Below the pieces are notes generated by a model. It was given only the letters and a program-made list of their open reading frames with translations, did no database searches and was not told where the DNA came from. The position numbers and the translations under genes are program-made. From IMG/VR virus record IMGVR_UViG_3300031862_000365, positions 1-39,665 of that record: a DNA stretch of 39,665 nt; one strand, 5' to 3'. Shown here piece after piece: positions 25,207 to 33,030 of this stretch. This DNA is from a virus. Position 1 is the stretch's first letter. Every line of letters begins with the position of its first letter.

Positions 25207-28022
25207 TGGCCAGCACCTACTACTGCGACCTGGCGCTTGACTTCGCTGATAAATCCGGTCTCGACCACACTGGCAATCAACTGACCGGACCCGGCGGATT
25301 CTTTCTCGCAGTGGACAATGGGGCGGGCAACGCGACGAAACTTGCGGCGGGCGATACCGTCTACCTCAAGGGCACGGCCGACCTCTCAAAGTTCGTGAAG
25401 TTCACGGTTAATGTGGACAAGTCTGCAACCTGGCTCCCCGGCCACGTCGTCGAGAATCACAATGACGGCGGGGGCGAAAACGGCGACGACTGGATCGGGG
25501 TGGCCGTCTACGTCACGGCGACTCTGGTCTACGTTCAGATCAACGCGGCCAGTACTCATTATGCGCACGTGGCCATCGCTGACGGTATCTACAACGCTAC
25601 GTTGGCCGAGGACATCCCCGGCGCGAACACGACGGCCAAGGCGTGCCCCGGCATCAGCATGGCCAACGCCGTCAGCGGAGACACCACGAGCGGCAGCATC
25701 AAGATCATCGGTTGCGACGCCTCTTGGACCCCGCGGGCCGCACAAGCGGTTTTCGACGGCGGGGCAAATGGCAGCAACGAGGCCGTATACTGCGTCGACT
25801 GCGCGACCGGTAATCCCAATGTGGATTATTGGCGATGGGAATACATCACCTTCCAGAGGGCCGTCACGGCAAATATTGGGGGGCCGTCGGCGACGAATAC
25901 CTGTGACAATTGGAATTTCATACATTGTTTGATTACACTCGGCACCGCTGCCGGCCTTTCCGGCCGATTCTCTTCGTGTATCTTAAAACGATGCATTGCC
26001 ACGAACAACGGCTCGGACGGGTGTTCTCTCGGCGGCCAGAGCGGTAATCGTGTCGTGGGTTGCTTCGTAGCAACGAACGGCGGATGGGGATTGACAAACG
26101 TCGGGGGCTACCTGGCGGTGCAGGATTCGTTGATTTACGACAACGCCAGTGGAAATGCCCAAGGATACGCCGCGGGTACTTTTGCACATTCCGTTCTTGA
26201 CGGCACAAACGGGGCGGGCGATGCAATTACGATTGGCTCGACGTCCCAACACGCGTTGGTCGTCTGGGCCTGTCGCGTCACGAACAATCTAGGCATGGGC
26301 ATCAATGCTCCCGCCTACGTCGATGATACCCACATCATCGACTTCAATGTTTTCTACGGCAACACTGGGGCGGACGTGGACAGCGGCCTTATGGAGGGGC
26401 CGGACAACCTGACGCAGGACGCCGCCGAGATTACCAGCAACAGTGACGGCTACTTGGCCGCGCCCGTTACGAACGGTTTTATCGTGGTCGCAGGCAAAGA
26501 GCATTCGAGATCGGTTCTGGTTCTGGATTGGTCCAACTCCGGTGTACATAAGACATGGGTGACGGCGGGGTTGCCTCCGGCTGGCACGGTGGGCACATAT
26601 CCTGCGGCGAACAAGGTGGACTCCGGCGAGGCGGACTACGGGCCGACCGGCGCGGAATACGATCCGGCGATGGACCTCACCGCCTACGTCCTGAAAGCCC
26701 ACGTCGTCGCCGCTGGTGATGTCCGCTACGGCGTTCCCCGGTGGACGGTGGAATCGGGGAGTACAAACGGCACCTGTTTCGTGCCCCTTCCTGCTCAGGT
26801 GGAGTGGAATGTAGCCGTCGACGTCGCGGGCACCGGCACCTACACGCCCCCGAACACGGATGGTCATACGGCAGATCCGTCTCTGGTAAAGAACACTGCT
26901 CATTTCGGAGCCGGAAATGCTACGCAGGGTTCTTTGAATATGGACCTCTGGACGCTGATCAGTGGGGTCGTCTCGGCAGACTACGTCCTCTATGACCATC
27001 CCACTTATACCGGCGGCCCCGCCGGCAATCTGACGCTGCCAAACATCGGTCCGCCGTATACTCCCAGCGCTGCACTTGTTGATAAAAGCGGGCACTTCGG
27101 CACGAACAACGCCACCGCCGGTAGTCTTGACCTGAGCGACTATACTCTCAAGAGCGGCGTGGTCGCCAGGGATGCGGTCATCAAGGGATATAATAACTAC
27201 AATCCGGCCGACGGCGGCGGCGACGGTGATTTCGACGTGACGAACTGCGTGGCCGGGAACATCAAAGACGGCGTGACCATCGGCGGCAGTTCCAGTCATC
27301 ACGCTTACGGCACCTACTCTCCCGGCGGGACCTACGCCGAGGGCCAGGCAGCGCAACTTGTGACAGATCAGGCGGAGGTGACGGCCAAGGCTGCTTACAT
27401 CGACGACACGCAGACCATCCTCACCGTAGCCGGTACATTGGACATGGACCTCTGGACGCTCATTTCGGGCCTCGTTGCCCCTGCCGATGTCCGACACGGC
27501 ACCCCCAGATACAGCGGCGACCCCACGCCCGGCACCTGTTGGGTTCCGGCGGCCGCGAACGTCTATCTGAACGTTGACGTGGACGCCACCAAAGGCACGT
27601 TCACCATGCCCAACGTCGGGGGCGCATGGAGTTCCGATTACGTGCTCTCGACCGCCAGTTTCGGTCCTGGCAACATCTACACGGGTAACTATCACGAGGC
27701 GACCGAGGCGGAGGTCAAGGACGCTGTATCCTTTGGGCCATCGTCTAACTACACAGGCAATTACTCTCCCGGCGGGACCTACGCCGAGGGGCAGGCAGCG
27801 CAACTTGTGACAGATCAGGCGGCGGTGACGGCCGCCGACGATTACGTCCTGGATTCGACGACAATCCTGGCGATCCCCGGGACGTTCGCCGTGGCGAATC
27901 TTGTTCCGGAGAGCATCAAGGATGGCGTCAAGATCGGCGGGGATTCCTCGCAGGCGGTGACAGGCAATTACGCCGGCGGTGCCGGCGGCGCGGCCTTGTC
28001 GCGCGTGAGGCTGGGAATGTGA
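25206..28022 (+). CDS. Tail fibre / tailspike-like beta-helix protein (938 aa)
   Basis: Translationally coupled to the previous gene (TAATG). Residues about 130-400 have the Asn/Gly/Cys-rich rungs of a right-handed parallel beta-helix (CILKRCIATNNGSDGCSLGG, VVGCFVATNGGWGLTNV, VQDSLIYDNASGNAQGY). The C-terminal half (430-925) is made of repeating units with MDLWTLISG (579, 747), an HFG/SFG…GN… motif and SPGGTYAEGQAAQLVTDQA (705 and 854). Motifs like IKDGVTIGG are frequent in phage fibre proteins. No catalytic residues were identified, so binding versus depolymerase activity cannot be decided. Two 72-bp segments of the gene are nearly identical. Confidence 0.8.
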   Translation: MASTYYCDLALDFADKSGLDHTGNQLTGPGGFFLAVDNGAGNATKLAAGDTVYLKGTADLSKFVKFTVNVDKSATWLPGHVVENHNDGGGENGDDWIGVAVYVTATLVYVQINAASTHYAHVAIADGIYNATLAEDIPGANTTAKACPGISMANAVSGDTTSGSIKIIGCDASWTPRAAQAVFDGGANGSNEAVYCVDCATGNPNVDYWRWEYITFQRAVTANIGGPSATNTCDNWNFIHCLITLGTAAGLSGRFSSCILKRCIATNNGSDGCSLGGQSGNRVVGCFVATNGGWGLTNVGGYLAVQDSLIYDNASGNAQGYAAGTFAHSVLDGTNGAGDAITIGSTSQHALVVWACRVTNNLGMGINAPAYVDDTHIIDFNVFYGNTGADVDSGLMEGPDNLTQDAAEITSNSDGYLAAPVTNGFIVVAGKEHSRSVLVLDWSNSGVHKTWVTAGLPPAGTVGTYPAANKVDSGEADYGPTGAEYDPAMDLTAYVLKAHVVAAGDVRYGVPRWTVESGSTNGTCFVPLPAQVEWNVAVDVAGTGTYTPPNTDGHTADPSLVKNTAHFGAGNATQGSLNMDLWTLISGVVSADYVLYDHPTYTGGPAGNLTLPNIGPPYTPSAALVDKSGHFGTNNATAGSLDLSDYTLKSGVVARDAVIKGYNNYNPADGGGDGDFDVTNCVAGNIKDGVTIGGSSSHHAYGTYSPGGTYAEGQAAQLVTDQAEVTAKAAYIDDTQTILTVAGTLDMDLWTLISGLVAPADVRHGTPRYSGDPTPGTCWVPAAANVYLNVDVDATKGTFTMPNVGGAWSSDYVLSTASFGPGNIYTGNYHEATEAEVKDAVSFGPSSNYTGNYSPGGTYAEGQAAQLVTDQAAVTAADDYVLDSTTILAIPGTFAVANLVPESIKDGVKIGGDSSQAVTGNYAGGAGGAALSRVRLGM
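27315..27386 (+). repeat. Direct repeat, copy A (tail fibre gene)
   Basis: A 72-bp stretch encoding YSPGGTYAEGQAAQLVTDQA matches 27762-27833 at 70 of 72 positions. The coding repeats around it have diverged far more, so these two patches are recently duplicated or homogenised. Confidence 0.85.
27762..27833 (+). repeat. Direct repeat, copy B (tail fibre gene)
   Basis: Partner of the 72-bp repeat at 27315-27386, 447 bp downstream and in the same reading frame, so recombination between them would delete or add an exact set of 149 codons without a frameshift. Confidence 0.85.
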
Positions 28023-28023
28023 G

Positions 28024-28962
28024 ATGACAGAACGCATGCCGCAATCGATGGCAAAAAGAGTGCCTTTCAAGGCGTTCCTGGCCGCCGACCACGTGACGCC
28101 AGCCGGGGCAGGACTGACTATTCCCGTCCAGGTGTCGAAAAACGGCGGCGAGTTCGCCGACCTTGCCACCCCGGCGAATGCAACTTCCATCGGAAGTGGC
28201 TGGTACTACGTTGACCTTGCCGTCGCGGATACCGGAACGTTGGGACCCCTCATCGTTCGGGGAACTGAGGCGACCATAGACCCGGCCGAAATTGTTTATG
28301 AGGTTGTCCCGGCAACTAACGCGGGTTTCTCGTCTACGCCCAACGCAGCAGCGGATGCGCCAGGCGGGTTGCCCATCAGCGATGCGGGCGGTCTGGATAT
28401 GGATTCGCTCGTGCCGACGGGTGCCGGCACTGGCGCCTTTACTGTTACCGTGACCGTCAAGGACGAGGCCGATACTCCGCTTGAGAATGTGACCGTTCGT
28501 TACACGACTGGCGTCGACACTTATACGAACACAACGAATGTTGATGGCGTTGCCGTGTTTAACCTCGACGACGCGACGTATGTCGTGGCGGCCACCAGGG
28601 CAGGCTACTCCTACGCTGGCACTGAGCACGTCGTCACGGACGACGACACGCTTGTCATCGAGATGACGACCGTTGCGATTCCAACGCCCGAAGATCCTGG
28701 CCAGACCATGGCGCATGGTGTGGCGCGTGATTCGCAAGGCATTGCGGAGTCTGGTGTTGTAGTCTCTTTTAAGCTTCTAACTCCGACGACTGGCGGGCAG
28801 TACGCCCGCGGTTACGTTTCGGTTACGAGTGGCGCCGATGGTACGTATCAGATATTGCTTGTCAAGAACGCCACCTACCAAATGCGGCGAGCCGGCGGGC
28901 CAGCATCTTGGGAGCCGTTCACGACAACGGCCGCTGATACCTTCGAATTGCCGGTGATTTAG
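28024..28962 (+). CDS. Receptor-binding-type protein with Ig-like domains (312 aa)
   Basis: The gene starts one base after the tail-fibre stop. Residues 10-95 (KRVPFKAFLAADHVTPAG, then VQVSKNGGEFADL and GSGWYYVDLAVADTG) match a domain often found in phage tail and fibre proteins. Residues about 135-225 (TVTVTVKDEADTPLENVTVRY, GVAVFNLDDATYVVAATRAGY) and 230-312 (AHGVARDSQGIAESGVVVSF, GADGTYQILLVKNATYQMRR) look like two carboxypeptidase-regulatory-like beta-sandwiches. It probably belongs to the adsorption apparatus with the beta-helix protein. Confidence 0.75.
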   Translation: MTERMPQSMAKRVPFKAFLAADHVTPAGAGLTIPVQVSKNGGEFADLATPANATSIGSGWYYVDLAVADTGTLGPLIVRGTEATIDPAEIVYEVVPATNAGFSSTPNAAADAPGGLPISDAGGLDMDSLVPTGAGTGAFTVTVTVKDEADTPLENVTVRYTTGVDTYTNTTNVDGVAVFNLDDATYVVAATRAGYSYAGTEHVVTDDDTLVIEMTTVAIPTPEDPGQTMAHGVARDSQGIAESGVVVSFKLLTPTTGGQYARGYVSVTSGADGTYQILLVKNATYQMRRAGGPASWEPFTTTAADTFELPVI

Positions 28963-29033
28963 GAGAGCAGGCGGGGCAATGAAAGCTTTTGCCGATATCC
29001 GATGGGGATCGGACGATAGGCGGAGACTTGGCG

Positions 29034-29303
29034 ATGATCTTGGGCCAGGAAATCTCGACGATGGACAGGTGGCTTCAGTACGGGGCCTTGGGCCTCTGCG
29101 CCCTCATGGTGATCTTCAGCCAGTGGAACGCGAACCGCATGGCCAAGGCCATTGACCGCAAGGACGACAGGACCAACGCTATCGCCGAGAACGCCGTGCG
29201 GTTCATCCAGAGATGTTGCGATCTCCTGGACGACCGGCCGTGCCTGATGGGGCACGTTCACAGGGGAGGCGGGGGGTTGAACGATCAACCCAAACGGGAT
29301 TGA
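29034..29303 (+). CDS. Single-TM holin-like protein (89 aa)
   Basis: ATG with CGGAGA upstream opens an 89-aa protein: a short amphipathic start, one membrane segment (WLQYGALGLCALMVIFSQW, about residues 12-30), then a charged helical tail (KAIDRKDDRTNAIAENAVRF) with Cys pairs. An in-frame ATG 15 codons earlier lacks a better site. Short one-TM proteins with this layout lie in phage lysis cassettes as holin or holin-accessory proteins; it is first in the lysis region. Holin activity is inferred. Confidence 0.6.
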   Translation: MILGQEISTMDRWLQYGALGLCALMVIFSQWNANRMAKAIDRKDDRTNAIAENAVRFIQRCCDLLDDRPCLMGHVHRGGGGLNDQPKRD

Positions 29304-29315
29304 AAGGAGAAGCAC

Positions 29316-30041
29316 ATGGACGCCATGATCGCCTGGATTACCGCACACTGGCAAGACGTCGTAGGCGCCATCGGCGGCATGGTCATCTTGGCCCGCATCA
29401 TCGTCAAGATCACCCCAACCCAGGTCGACGACGTGTGGTTGGCGAAGATGCTTGAGTTGCTTCGCCATATCGCTCTTGCGTTGCCCGAGACCACGTGTAC
29501 CGGGCCGGACGACATCAAGCCCCCCAACAGGACCAACGTACCGCCGGCGGTCCTCCTTCTGTTTCTCCTGCCGTGCCTCGCGGGATGCGCGACCGAGGCG
29601 CGCCATGACTACACCATTGAGGCGTGCAATCTGGTTCTCGCCAATTCCGACTCGATGCAGGCCCTGGCCCTCGATTATTCCACCGGCGCCAGGGCCAAGG
29701 CGCTGCAAGACTTGAAGCGTCTCGACGACGCCCTGATGTTACAGATTGAAAAAATCGCCAAGACGACGTACACCGATGACAAGGCCCGCCAGGCGGCGAT
29801 CCTCGAAGCGATGACGACGTACAAGACCGACGTGGGGGCAGTCGAGGCGGACAAGGAGCGCGTGCGCGACCGCGATGGGCGATTCAGGGAGTTGGTGGAC
29901 GCGACCAAGGAAGCCGCGGCCGGGTTGCTGGTAGTCGAGGCGCGGACGTGGGCGAACAAAGCGACGGCAACCGACATTATCGACAAAGCCATTCTCGGCA
30001 AGGTTCTGAGCACGATGCAAACGAAAGGCGGCGGCAAATGA
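29316..30041 (+). CDS. Fusion of holin-like segment and lipobox-containing segment (241 aa)
   Basis: AAAGGAGAAG precedes the ATG. Residues 1-50 (ITAHWQDVVGAIGGMVILAR, then ITPTQVDDVWLAKML) match a one-TM phage lysis-region protein type, usually about 70-90 aa and separate. A linker (PPNRTNVPPAV) follows, then a second hydrophobic segment with a perfect lipobox, LLPCLAGC (Cys about residue 92). The remaining 150 residues form an acidic helical periplasmic-like domain. No ATG, GTG or TTG start with a ribosome site is visible before the lipobox, so this looks like a true fusion, a holin-like part joined to an outer-spanin-like lipoprotein. Whether the internal lipobox is processed is unknown. 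Confidence 0.6.
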   Translation: MDAMIAWITAHWQDVVGAIGGMVILARIIVKITPTQVDDVWLAKMLELLRHIALALPETTCTGPDDIKPPNRTNVPPAVLLLFLLPCLAGCATEARHDYTIEACNLVLANSDSMQALALDYSTGARAKALQDLKRLDDALMLQIEKIAKTTYTDDKARQAAILEAMTTYKTDVGAVEADKERVRDRDGRFRELVDATKEAAAGLLVVEARTWANKATATDIIDKAILGKVLSTMQTKGGGK

Positions 30042-30307
30042 CGACCCTCCCCCCAAACGGTCAGGGCCAAGGTTCTCCTCCGGCCACGATCCCCATTCCG
30101 ACCGCGTTCCCGTCGAGCGATCCCCAGGCCCTCGCGCACGTGACAGTCAGCCAGGTCCAAAGCACGGCCGCCCTCGTCGAAGGCGCGCTTGCCCGCCTGC
30201 GCGAGAAACAGGCCGGGGCAATGGCCGAGACGACCGTGGAGTTCCAAGCGTTCAAGGCGCTGGAGGCGGTCGGCCCGCTTCTTCAGGTGCTGATATCAAA
30301 ACTATGA
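30038..30307 (+). CDS. Hypothetical protein (89 aa) in lysis region
   Basis: ATGA overlap with the previous stop indicates coupling. The N-terminal 40 residues are proline-rich and disordered-looking (PPNGQGQGSPPATIPIPTAF). The rest is a heptad-like helix (SQVQSTAALVEGALARLRE, EFQAFKALEAVGPLLQVL). It resembles a short scaffold or anti-holin-type partner but no family is recognised. It is followed by another ATGA junction. Confidence 0.6.
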   Translation: MTTLPPNGQGQGSPPATIPIPTAFPSSDPQALAHVTVSQVQSTAALVEGALARLREKQAGAMAETTVEFQAFKALEAVGPLLQVLISKL

Positions 30308-30447
30308 CCGGCTGTCGCCCATGTGTTCATCAGGTGATTCGTCCGCGCGGATCGTGGGCTCGCCTTGAAGGCTGGGGCGACTGCCTGACCTGCGTGACCG
30401 ATGCGTCGAACGTCGCCTGCGTCGGATACCATGCGTGGCCGGGATGA
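30304..30447 (+). CDS. Small Cys-rich protein (47 aa)
   Basis: The ATG overlaps the previous stop (ATGA) and the stop in turn overlaps the next start (ATGA), so it is part of a coupled chain. The product has five cysteines: GCRPC near the start, then GDCLTC and ACVGYHAWPG. This could be a tiny zinc ribbon. GC at third positions is compatible with coding. No family is recognised. Confidence 0.5.
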   Translation: MTGCRPCVHQVIRPRGSWARLEGWGDCLTCVTDASNVACVGYHAWPG

Positions 30448-30518
30448 ACATACTGCGGTGGGTGCTCGCGGCGCTTGTACTGCTCATCTGCTTTGCGGGA
30501 TGCTCCCCCCACCGCTGA
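30444..30518 (+). CDS. 24-aa mini-lipoprotein, putative lysis lipoprotein
   Basis: The entire product is a signal peptide with lipobox: MNILRWVLAALVLL followed by ICFAGC, and then only SPHR. After signal peptidase II cleavage the mature lipopeptide would be five residues (CSPHR). Its start overlaps the previous stop as ATGA. Very short lipoproteins of this type are known as colicin/bacteriocin lysis proteins and as Rz1-like spanin subunits. Its place between the holin-like genes and the endolysin fits a lysis role, either alone or with the fused protein at 29316-30041. The gene is shorter than most gene finders would call. Confidence 0.6.
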   Translation: MNILRWVLAALVLLICFAGCSPHR

Positions 30519-30640
30519 CCCTTCTGCCCATGACCGCGCGCGGCGCGCGGGCCGAGATGTCTGATATGCAATCCACTCGATAATGAAAATTCTAAGTGCC
30601 GGTCCTGCCTACACTTACACATTTCGGTTGCGACCCAGGT

Positions 30641-30668
30641 TTGCATTGCGCCAGAAGCGTGGTATAAT
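30641..30668 (+). promoter_or_regulatory. Near-consensus sigma70 promoter
   Basis: TTGCAT (30641-30646), 16-bp spacer, perfect TATAAT (30663-30668). The expected transcription start is about 7 bases later, just ahead of the HNH-gene ribosome site. It follows a coding-poor 120-bp stretch holding a CCGCGCG/CGCGCGG hairpin (about 30531-30547). It would drive the HNH, 85-aa and endolysin genes and perhaps the recombination genes beyond. Confidence 0.8.
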
Positions 30669-30696
30669 GGCGTGCGTTCAGACTGGAGAATCAGGC

Positions 30697-31734
30697 ATGG
30701 GTTCTTCATACGACAACCCCAACCCCGAAGGTTCAATGGGCCGCGAAACGGCCGCGCCTCCCATGTTGGTCTCCTGTCTGAACGCAGAGGTCCGACCTGT
30801 CGGCGCACGTAGTAGCGGCCCGCCTGCCAGCCAACAGGCTGTCCAGCCTGAGTTTTTGTTTCGTCCCGCCGAAGGGCCGATAACGCGTGTTACGCCCTCC
30901 ACATTTTCGGACCTTGGGCCGTCGAAGGAATGCACCCGTTGCCACCGACGCAAACCCCTGACCGAGTTCACCATAGACCGGCCGCGCCCTGGCCGGAAGT
31001 ATCCCTGTCACAATAAGGATGGCCGGCACAGTCTCTGCCGCGAGTGTCAAATCGAGATCGTCCACGATTGGAAGAAGAGGAACCCCGAGCGGGCCAGGGA
31101 AACCGCGCTCCGAGCGTCGAACCGCTACGTCGAGAACCATCCCGAGGGCGCCCGCGCCCACAGACTCCTTCGGGCGGCCATCAAGCGCGGCGATCTCATG
31201 CGCGAACCCTGCAAAGCGTGCGGGAGTAAAAGAGGTATACAAGGGCACCACGACGACTATAGTAAACCTCTCGAAGTAACTTGGCTCTGTCACGATTGTC
31301 ACCGTCGTCTGCACCGTCTGCCCGCCCCCTCCGGCCAGCCGGTCGAGAGCATCGCCCATGCGGGCGATCAGAAATCAAGGGGCGACCATGTACATCCAGA
31401 ACTTGAAAATGGCGTGCGGGCACTGGCAGGAGTGGGTATTGACGTGCGCCCCGTCGGTGGGGGCGGTCTACGCGGAGATTCTGCGGACGGAGGCATGCGC
31501 CCGTTGCTTGGCCCGCGAGAGCGCCCAGAAAGTCGGCCGCGACCTGATGAGCGAGTATCACCGGGCACTGTGCCGGCGGAACACCGAGGCAGCAGCGCGG
31601 CCGTTTCCACTCTCCTCGCGCAGACGGCAACCGTCGCTGACGTAACACCTTGCGAATCGTCCAGCGAGCAATCGGCCGCGCCGAGTTCCTGCCCATCGAC
31701 TCTCCCGCGCCCCGAAGGGAGCGCCGCACCATGA
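30697..31734 (+). CDS. HNH-type zinc-binding nuclease-like protein
   Basis: CTGGAGAA precedes the ATG, downstream of a strong promoter. The first 70 residues are Pro/Ser-rich. Then come CxxC pairs at 79/82, 114/117, 172/175 and 198/201 and the segment GHHDDYSKPLEVTWLCHDC followed by HRRLH, which is the core of many phage HNH (His-Me finger) proteins; H184/H185 and H202/H206 are likely metal or catalytic residues. HNH proteins often assist terminase or act as homing nucleases. The frame stays open to 31734, where its stop overlaps the endolysin ATG, but the last 115 residues have atypical composition, and the 85-aa gene is nested there, so the true end is uncertain. Confidence 0.7.
   Translation: MGSSYDNPNPEGSMGRETAAPPMLVSCLNAEVRPVGARSSGPPASQQAVQPEFLFRPAEGPITRVTPSTFSDLGPSKECTRCHRRKPLTEFTIDRPRPGRKYPCHNKDGRHSLCRECQIEIVHDWKKRNPERARETALRASNRYVENHPEGARAHRLLRAAIKRGDLMREPCKACGSKRGIQGHHDDYSKPLEVTWLCHDCHRRLHRLPAPSGQPVESIAHAGDQKSRGDHVHPELENGVRALAGVGIDVRPVGGGGLRGDSADGGMRPLLGPRERPESRPRPDERVSPGTVPAEHRGSSAAVSTLLAQTATVADVTPCESSSEQSAAPSSCPSTLPRPEGSAAP
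31388..31645 (+). CDS. Cys-rich protein (85 aa) nested in the HNH frame
   Basis: AAGGGGCG lies just before the ATG. The product begins MYIQNLKMACGHWQEWVLTC and has cysteines at 10, 20, 37 and 40 (TEACARCLARE), a likely zinc site. It is in a different frame from the HNH protein over its whole length. Third codon positions in this frame are about 85 percent G/C in the first 60 codons, against about half in the HNH frame, which marks this as the genuine coding frame here. The C-terminus is basic (PLSSRRRQPS). Confidence 0.65.
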   Translation: MYIQNLKMACGHWQEWVLTCAPSVGAVYAEILRTEACARCLARESAQKVGRDLMSEYHRALCRRNTEAAARPFPLSSRRRQPSLT

Positions 31735-32624
31735 GCGACGCACGCAAGTGCCTGAAGTGCGGAACTCGAGCCACGGGGTTGAATCCCGGCAGCATCCGTG
31801 ACATTTGCCTTGGGTCGGCCGAGAGGAAGCGCAAGCGCGCGGCGCGGAGATGCGGTCTCCCGAGCAACACGTGGTGGGTCCTTTTCTGGATCATCTTCTG
31901 GATGGTCGCCGGTGTCCTGTGCTATGCGGCCATCTGGTCGATGAACTGGTGGACCAAATCTTCGGCGCGGCAATGCCCCGCCCGGCCCGTGACCCGGGCG
32001 CAAGGCGCGGGCGGGACGTCTGTCCCCCCGGACCCCCGCCCAACCGCGCCGGATACTCAGCCCCGGCGTGGCGGCAGTAGCGACCCCCTCCTACTCTGCG
32101 AAGTCAGCCGCAATCAGCCGATGGGCCAGAGCGCCGGGGCGCTCTTTCGGGCCATTCGTCTTGTCGAAACCGGCAACGCGCCCCACCCGGTTGCTGGAGA
32201 CAATGGGGCGGCGATTGGCCCGTACCAAATCCATCGGTCCTACTGGGTCGACGCCCGGATGCCGGACGGCTCCTACGAGGATTGCCACCGCGCCGAATAT
32301 GCCGAGCGGGTGATGGCCCGGTACTGGCAGCGGTACGCGCCGGAGTGGCGACCGGAAACGCTGGCGCGGTTGCATAACGCAGGGCCGACTAAGTGGCGCG
32401 GCGCCCGGGCGAGAACGTACTGGGAGGATGTGCAACACTACATGAATGAATACGCCCCCCGAGCGATTGGGGTTGACTTACGACATCGCGCGAAGCGCGC
32501 GGCGGCAAGGGCGGTTTCTGGCGGCCGGGGCCGCACCGGGTCGTCAACCTCGCCGGCTTCCGGCCACGACGCGACTGCCCTGGTGGCCTCGGCGGAAGGA
32601 GGATCTATGTCACTGACCCCGTAG
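31731..32624 (+). CDS. Membrane-anchored lysozyme-like endolysin
   Basis: GGGAGCG precedes the ATG, which overlaps the HNH stop. The 297-aa protein has an N-terminal Cys cluster (KCLKCGTRATGLNPGSIRDIC, cysteines 7, 10, 26), then a strong Trp-rich membrane segment at about 46-72, a Pro-rich linker, and a catalytic domain at about 135-240. There, LFRAIRLVETGN carries the putative catalytic Glu146, followed by VAGDNGAAIGPYQIH and LHNAGPTKWRG, motifs of the lysozyme/transglycosylase SLT-type fold found in phage endolysins. A basic low-complexity tail follows. The TM anchor suggests export by membrane insertion. It would cut peptidoglycan at lysis. Confidence 0.8.
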   Translation: MSDARKCLKCGTRATGLNPGSIRDICLGSAERKRKRAARRCGLPSNTWWVLFWIIFWMVAGVLCYAAIWSMNWWTKSSARQCPARPVTRAQGAGGTSVPPDPRPTAPDTQPRRGGSSDPLLLCEVSRNQPMGQSAGALFRAIRLVETGNAPHPVAGDNGAAIGPYQIHRSYWVDARMPDGSYEDCHRAEYAERVMARYWQRYAPEWRPETLARLHNAGPTKWRGARARTYWEDVQHYMNEYAPRAIGVDLRHRAKRAAARAVSGGRGRTGSSTSPASGHDATALVASAEGGSMSLTP

Positions 32625-32706
32625 GCCAACGCCTTCACCCTACCCGTCGGACGTCCGCGCAAACGGACAGCCGCGACGGGTCGGGCCTGGGCATTGGAGA
32701 ACGGAC

Positions 32707-33030
32707 ATGGGACTCGTCACCCGCCAGATCACACTCGTCCGCGTCGCTTGCGATGGTTGCCGCCGGTTCCACGACAGCCCGGACCCCCAGGACCTCAAGA
32801 TATGGCTTGATCCCGGAAGGGCCTTGCAAGCGGCCCTGACGTCGGGATGGAGGATGGTGGTGGGTCTGGGTGGGGATCGAATCCTGTGCCCGACCTGCCT
32901 GAAACGCGCCAAGGAATCAATACCGATCAAGGAGATCTGCCATGAGGACGCAGACGGGATTCACGGACGCGATGACGCCGCCGGTGGTGGACCCGGCACT
33001 GGTGGAAGCGCGGGTACGCGCCTCAATTGA
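32707..33030 (+). CDS. Zinc-ribbon-type small protein (107 aa)
   Basis: GGAGAACGGAC precedes the ATG. Two Cys pairs, CDGC (15/18) and CPTC (61/64), flank about 45 residues, a spacing typical of a zinc ribbon. The last 40 residues (Asp/Gly-rich) overlap the next gene in another frame by 89 bases; a shorter true end cannot be excluded because this tail is low complexity. It is the first gene of the early/recombination block. Function unknown. Confidence 0.65.
   Translation: MGLVTRQITLVRVACDGCRRFHDSPDPQDLKIWLDPGRALQAALTSGWRMVVGLGGDRILCPTCLKRAKESIPIKEICHEDADGIHGRDDAAGGGPGTGGSAGTRLN

Noticed and set aside
26289-28190. Minus-strand open frame opposite the tail fibre
   Set aside because: Spans two plus-strand genes and has no start site; a shadow.
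28991-28998. GCCGATAT resembling a FliA-type -10 box for the phage sigma factor
   Set aside because: No TAAA-like -35 element at the expected distance upstream.
28979-29155. Plus-strand frame starting MKAFADIRWGSD before the holin-like gene
   Set aside because: Arg/Gly-rich and overlaps the better-supported membrane-protein frame; kept out for lack of evidence.
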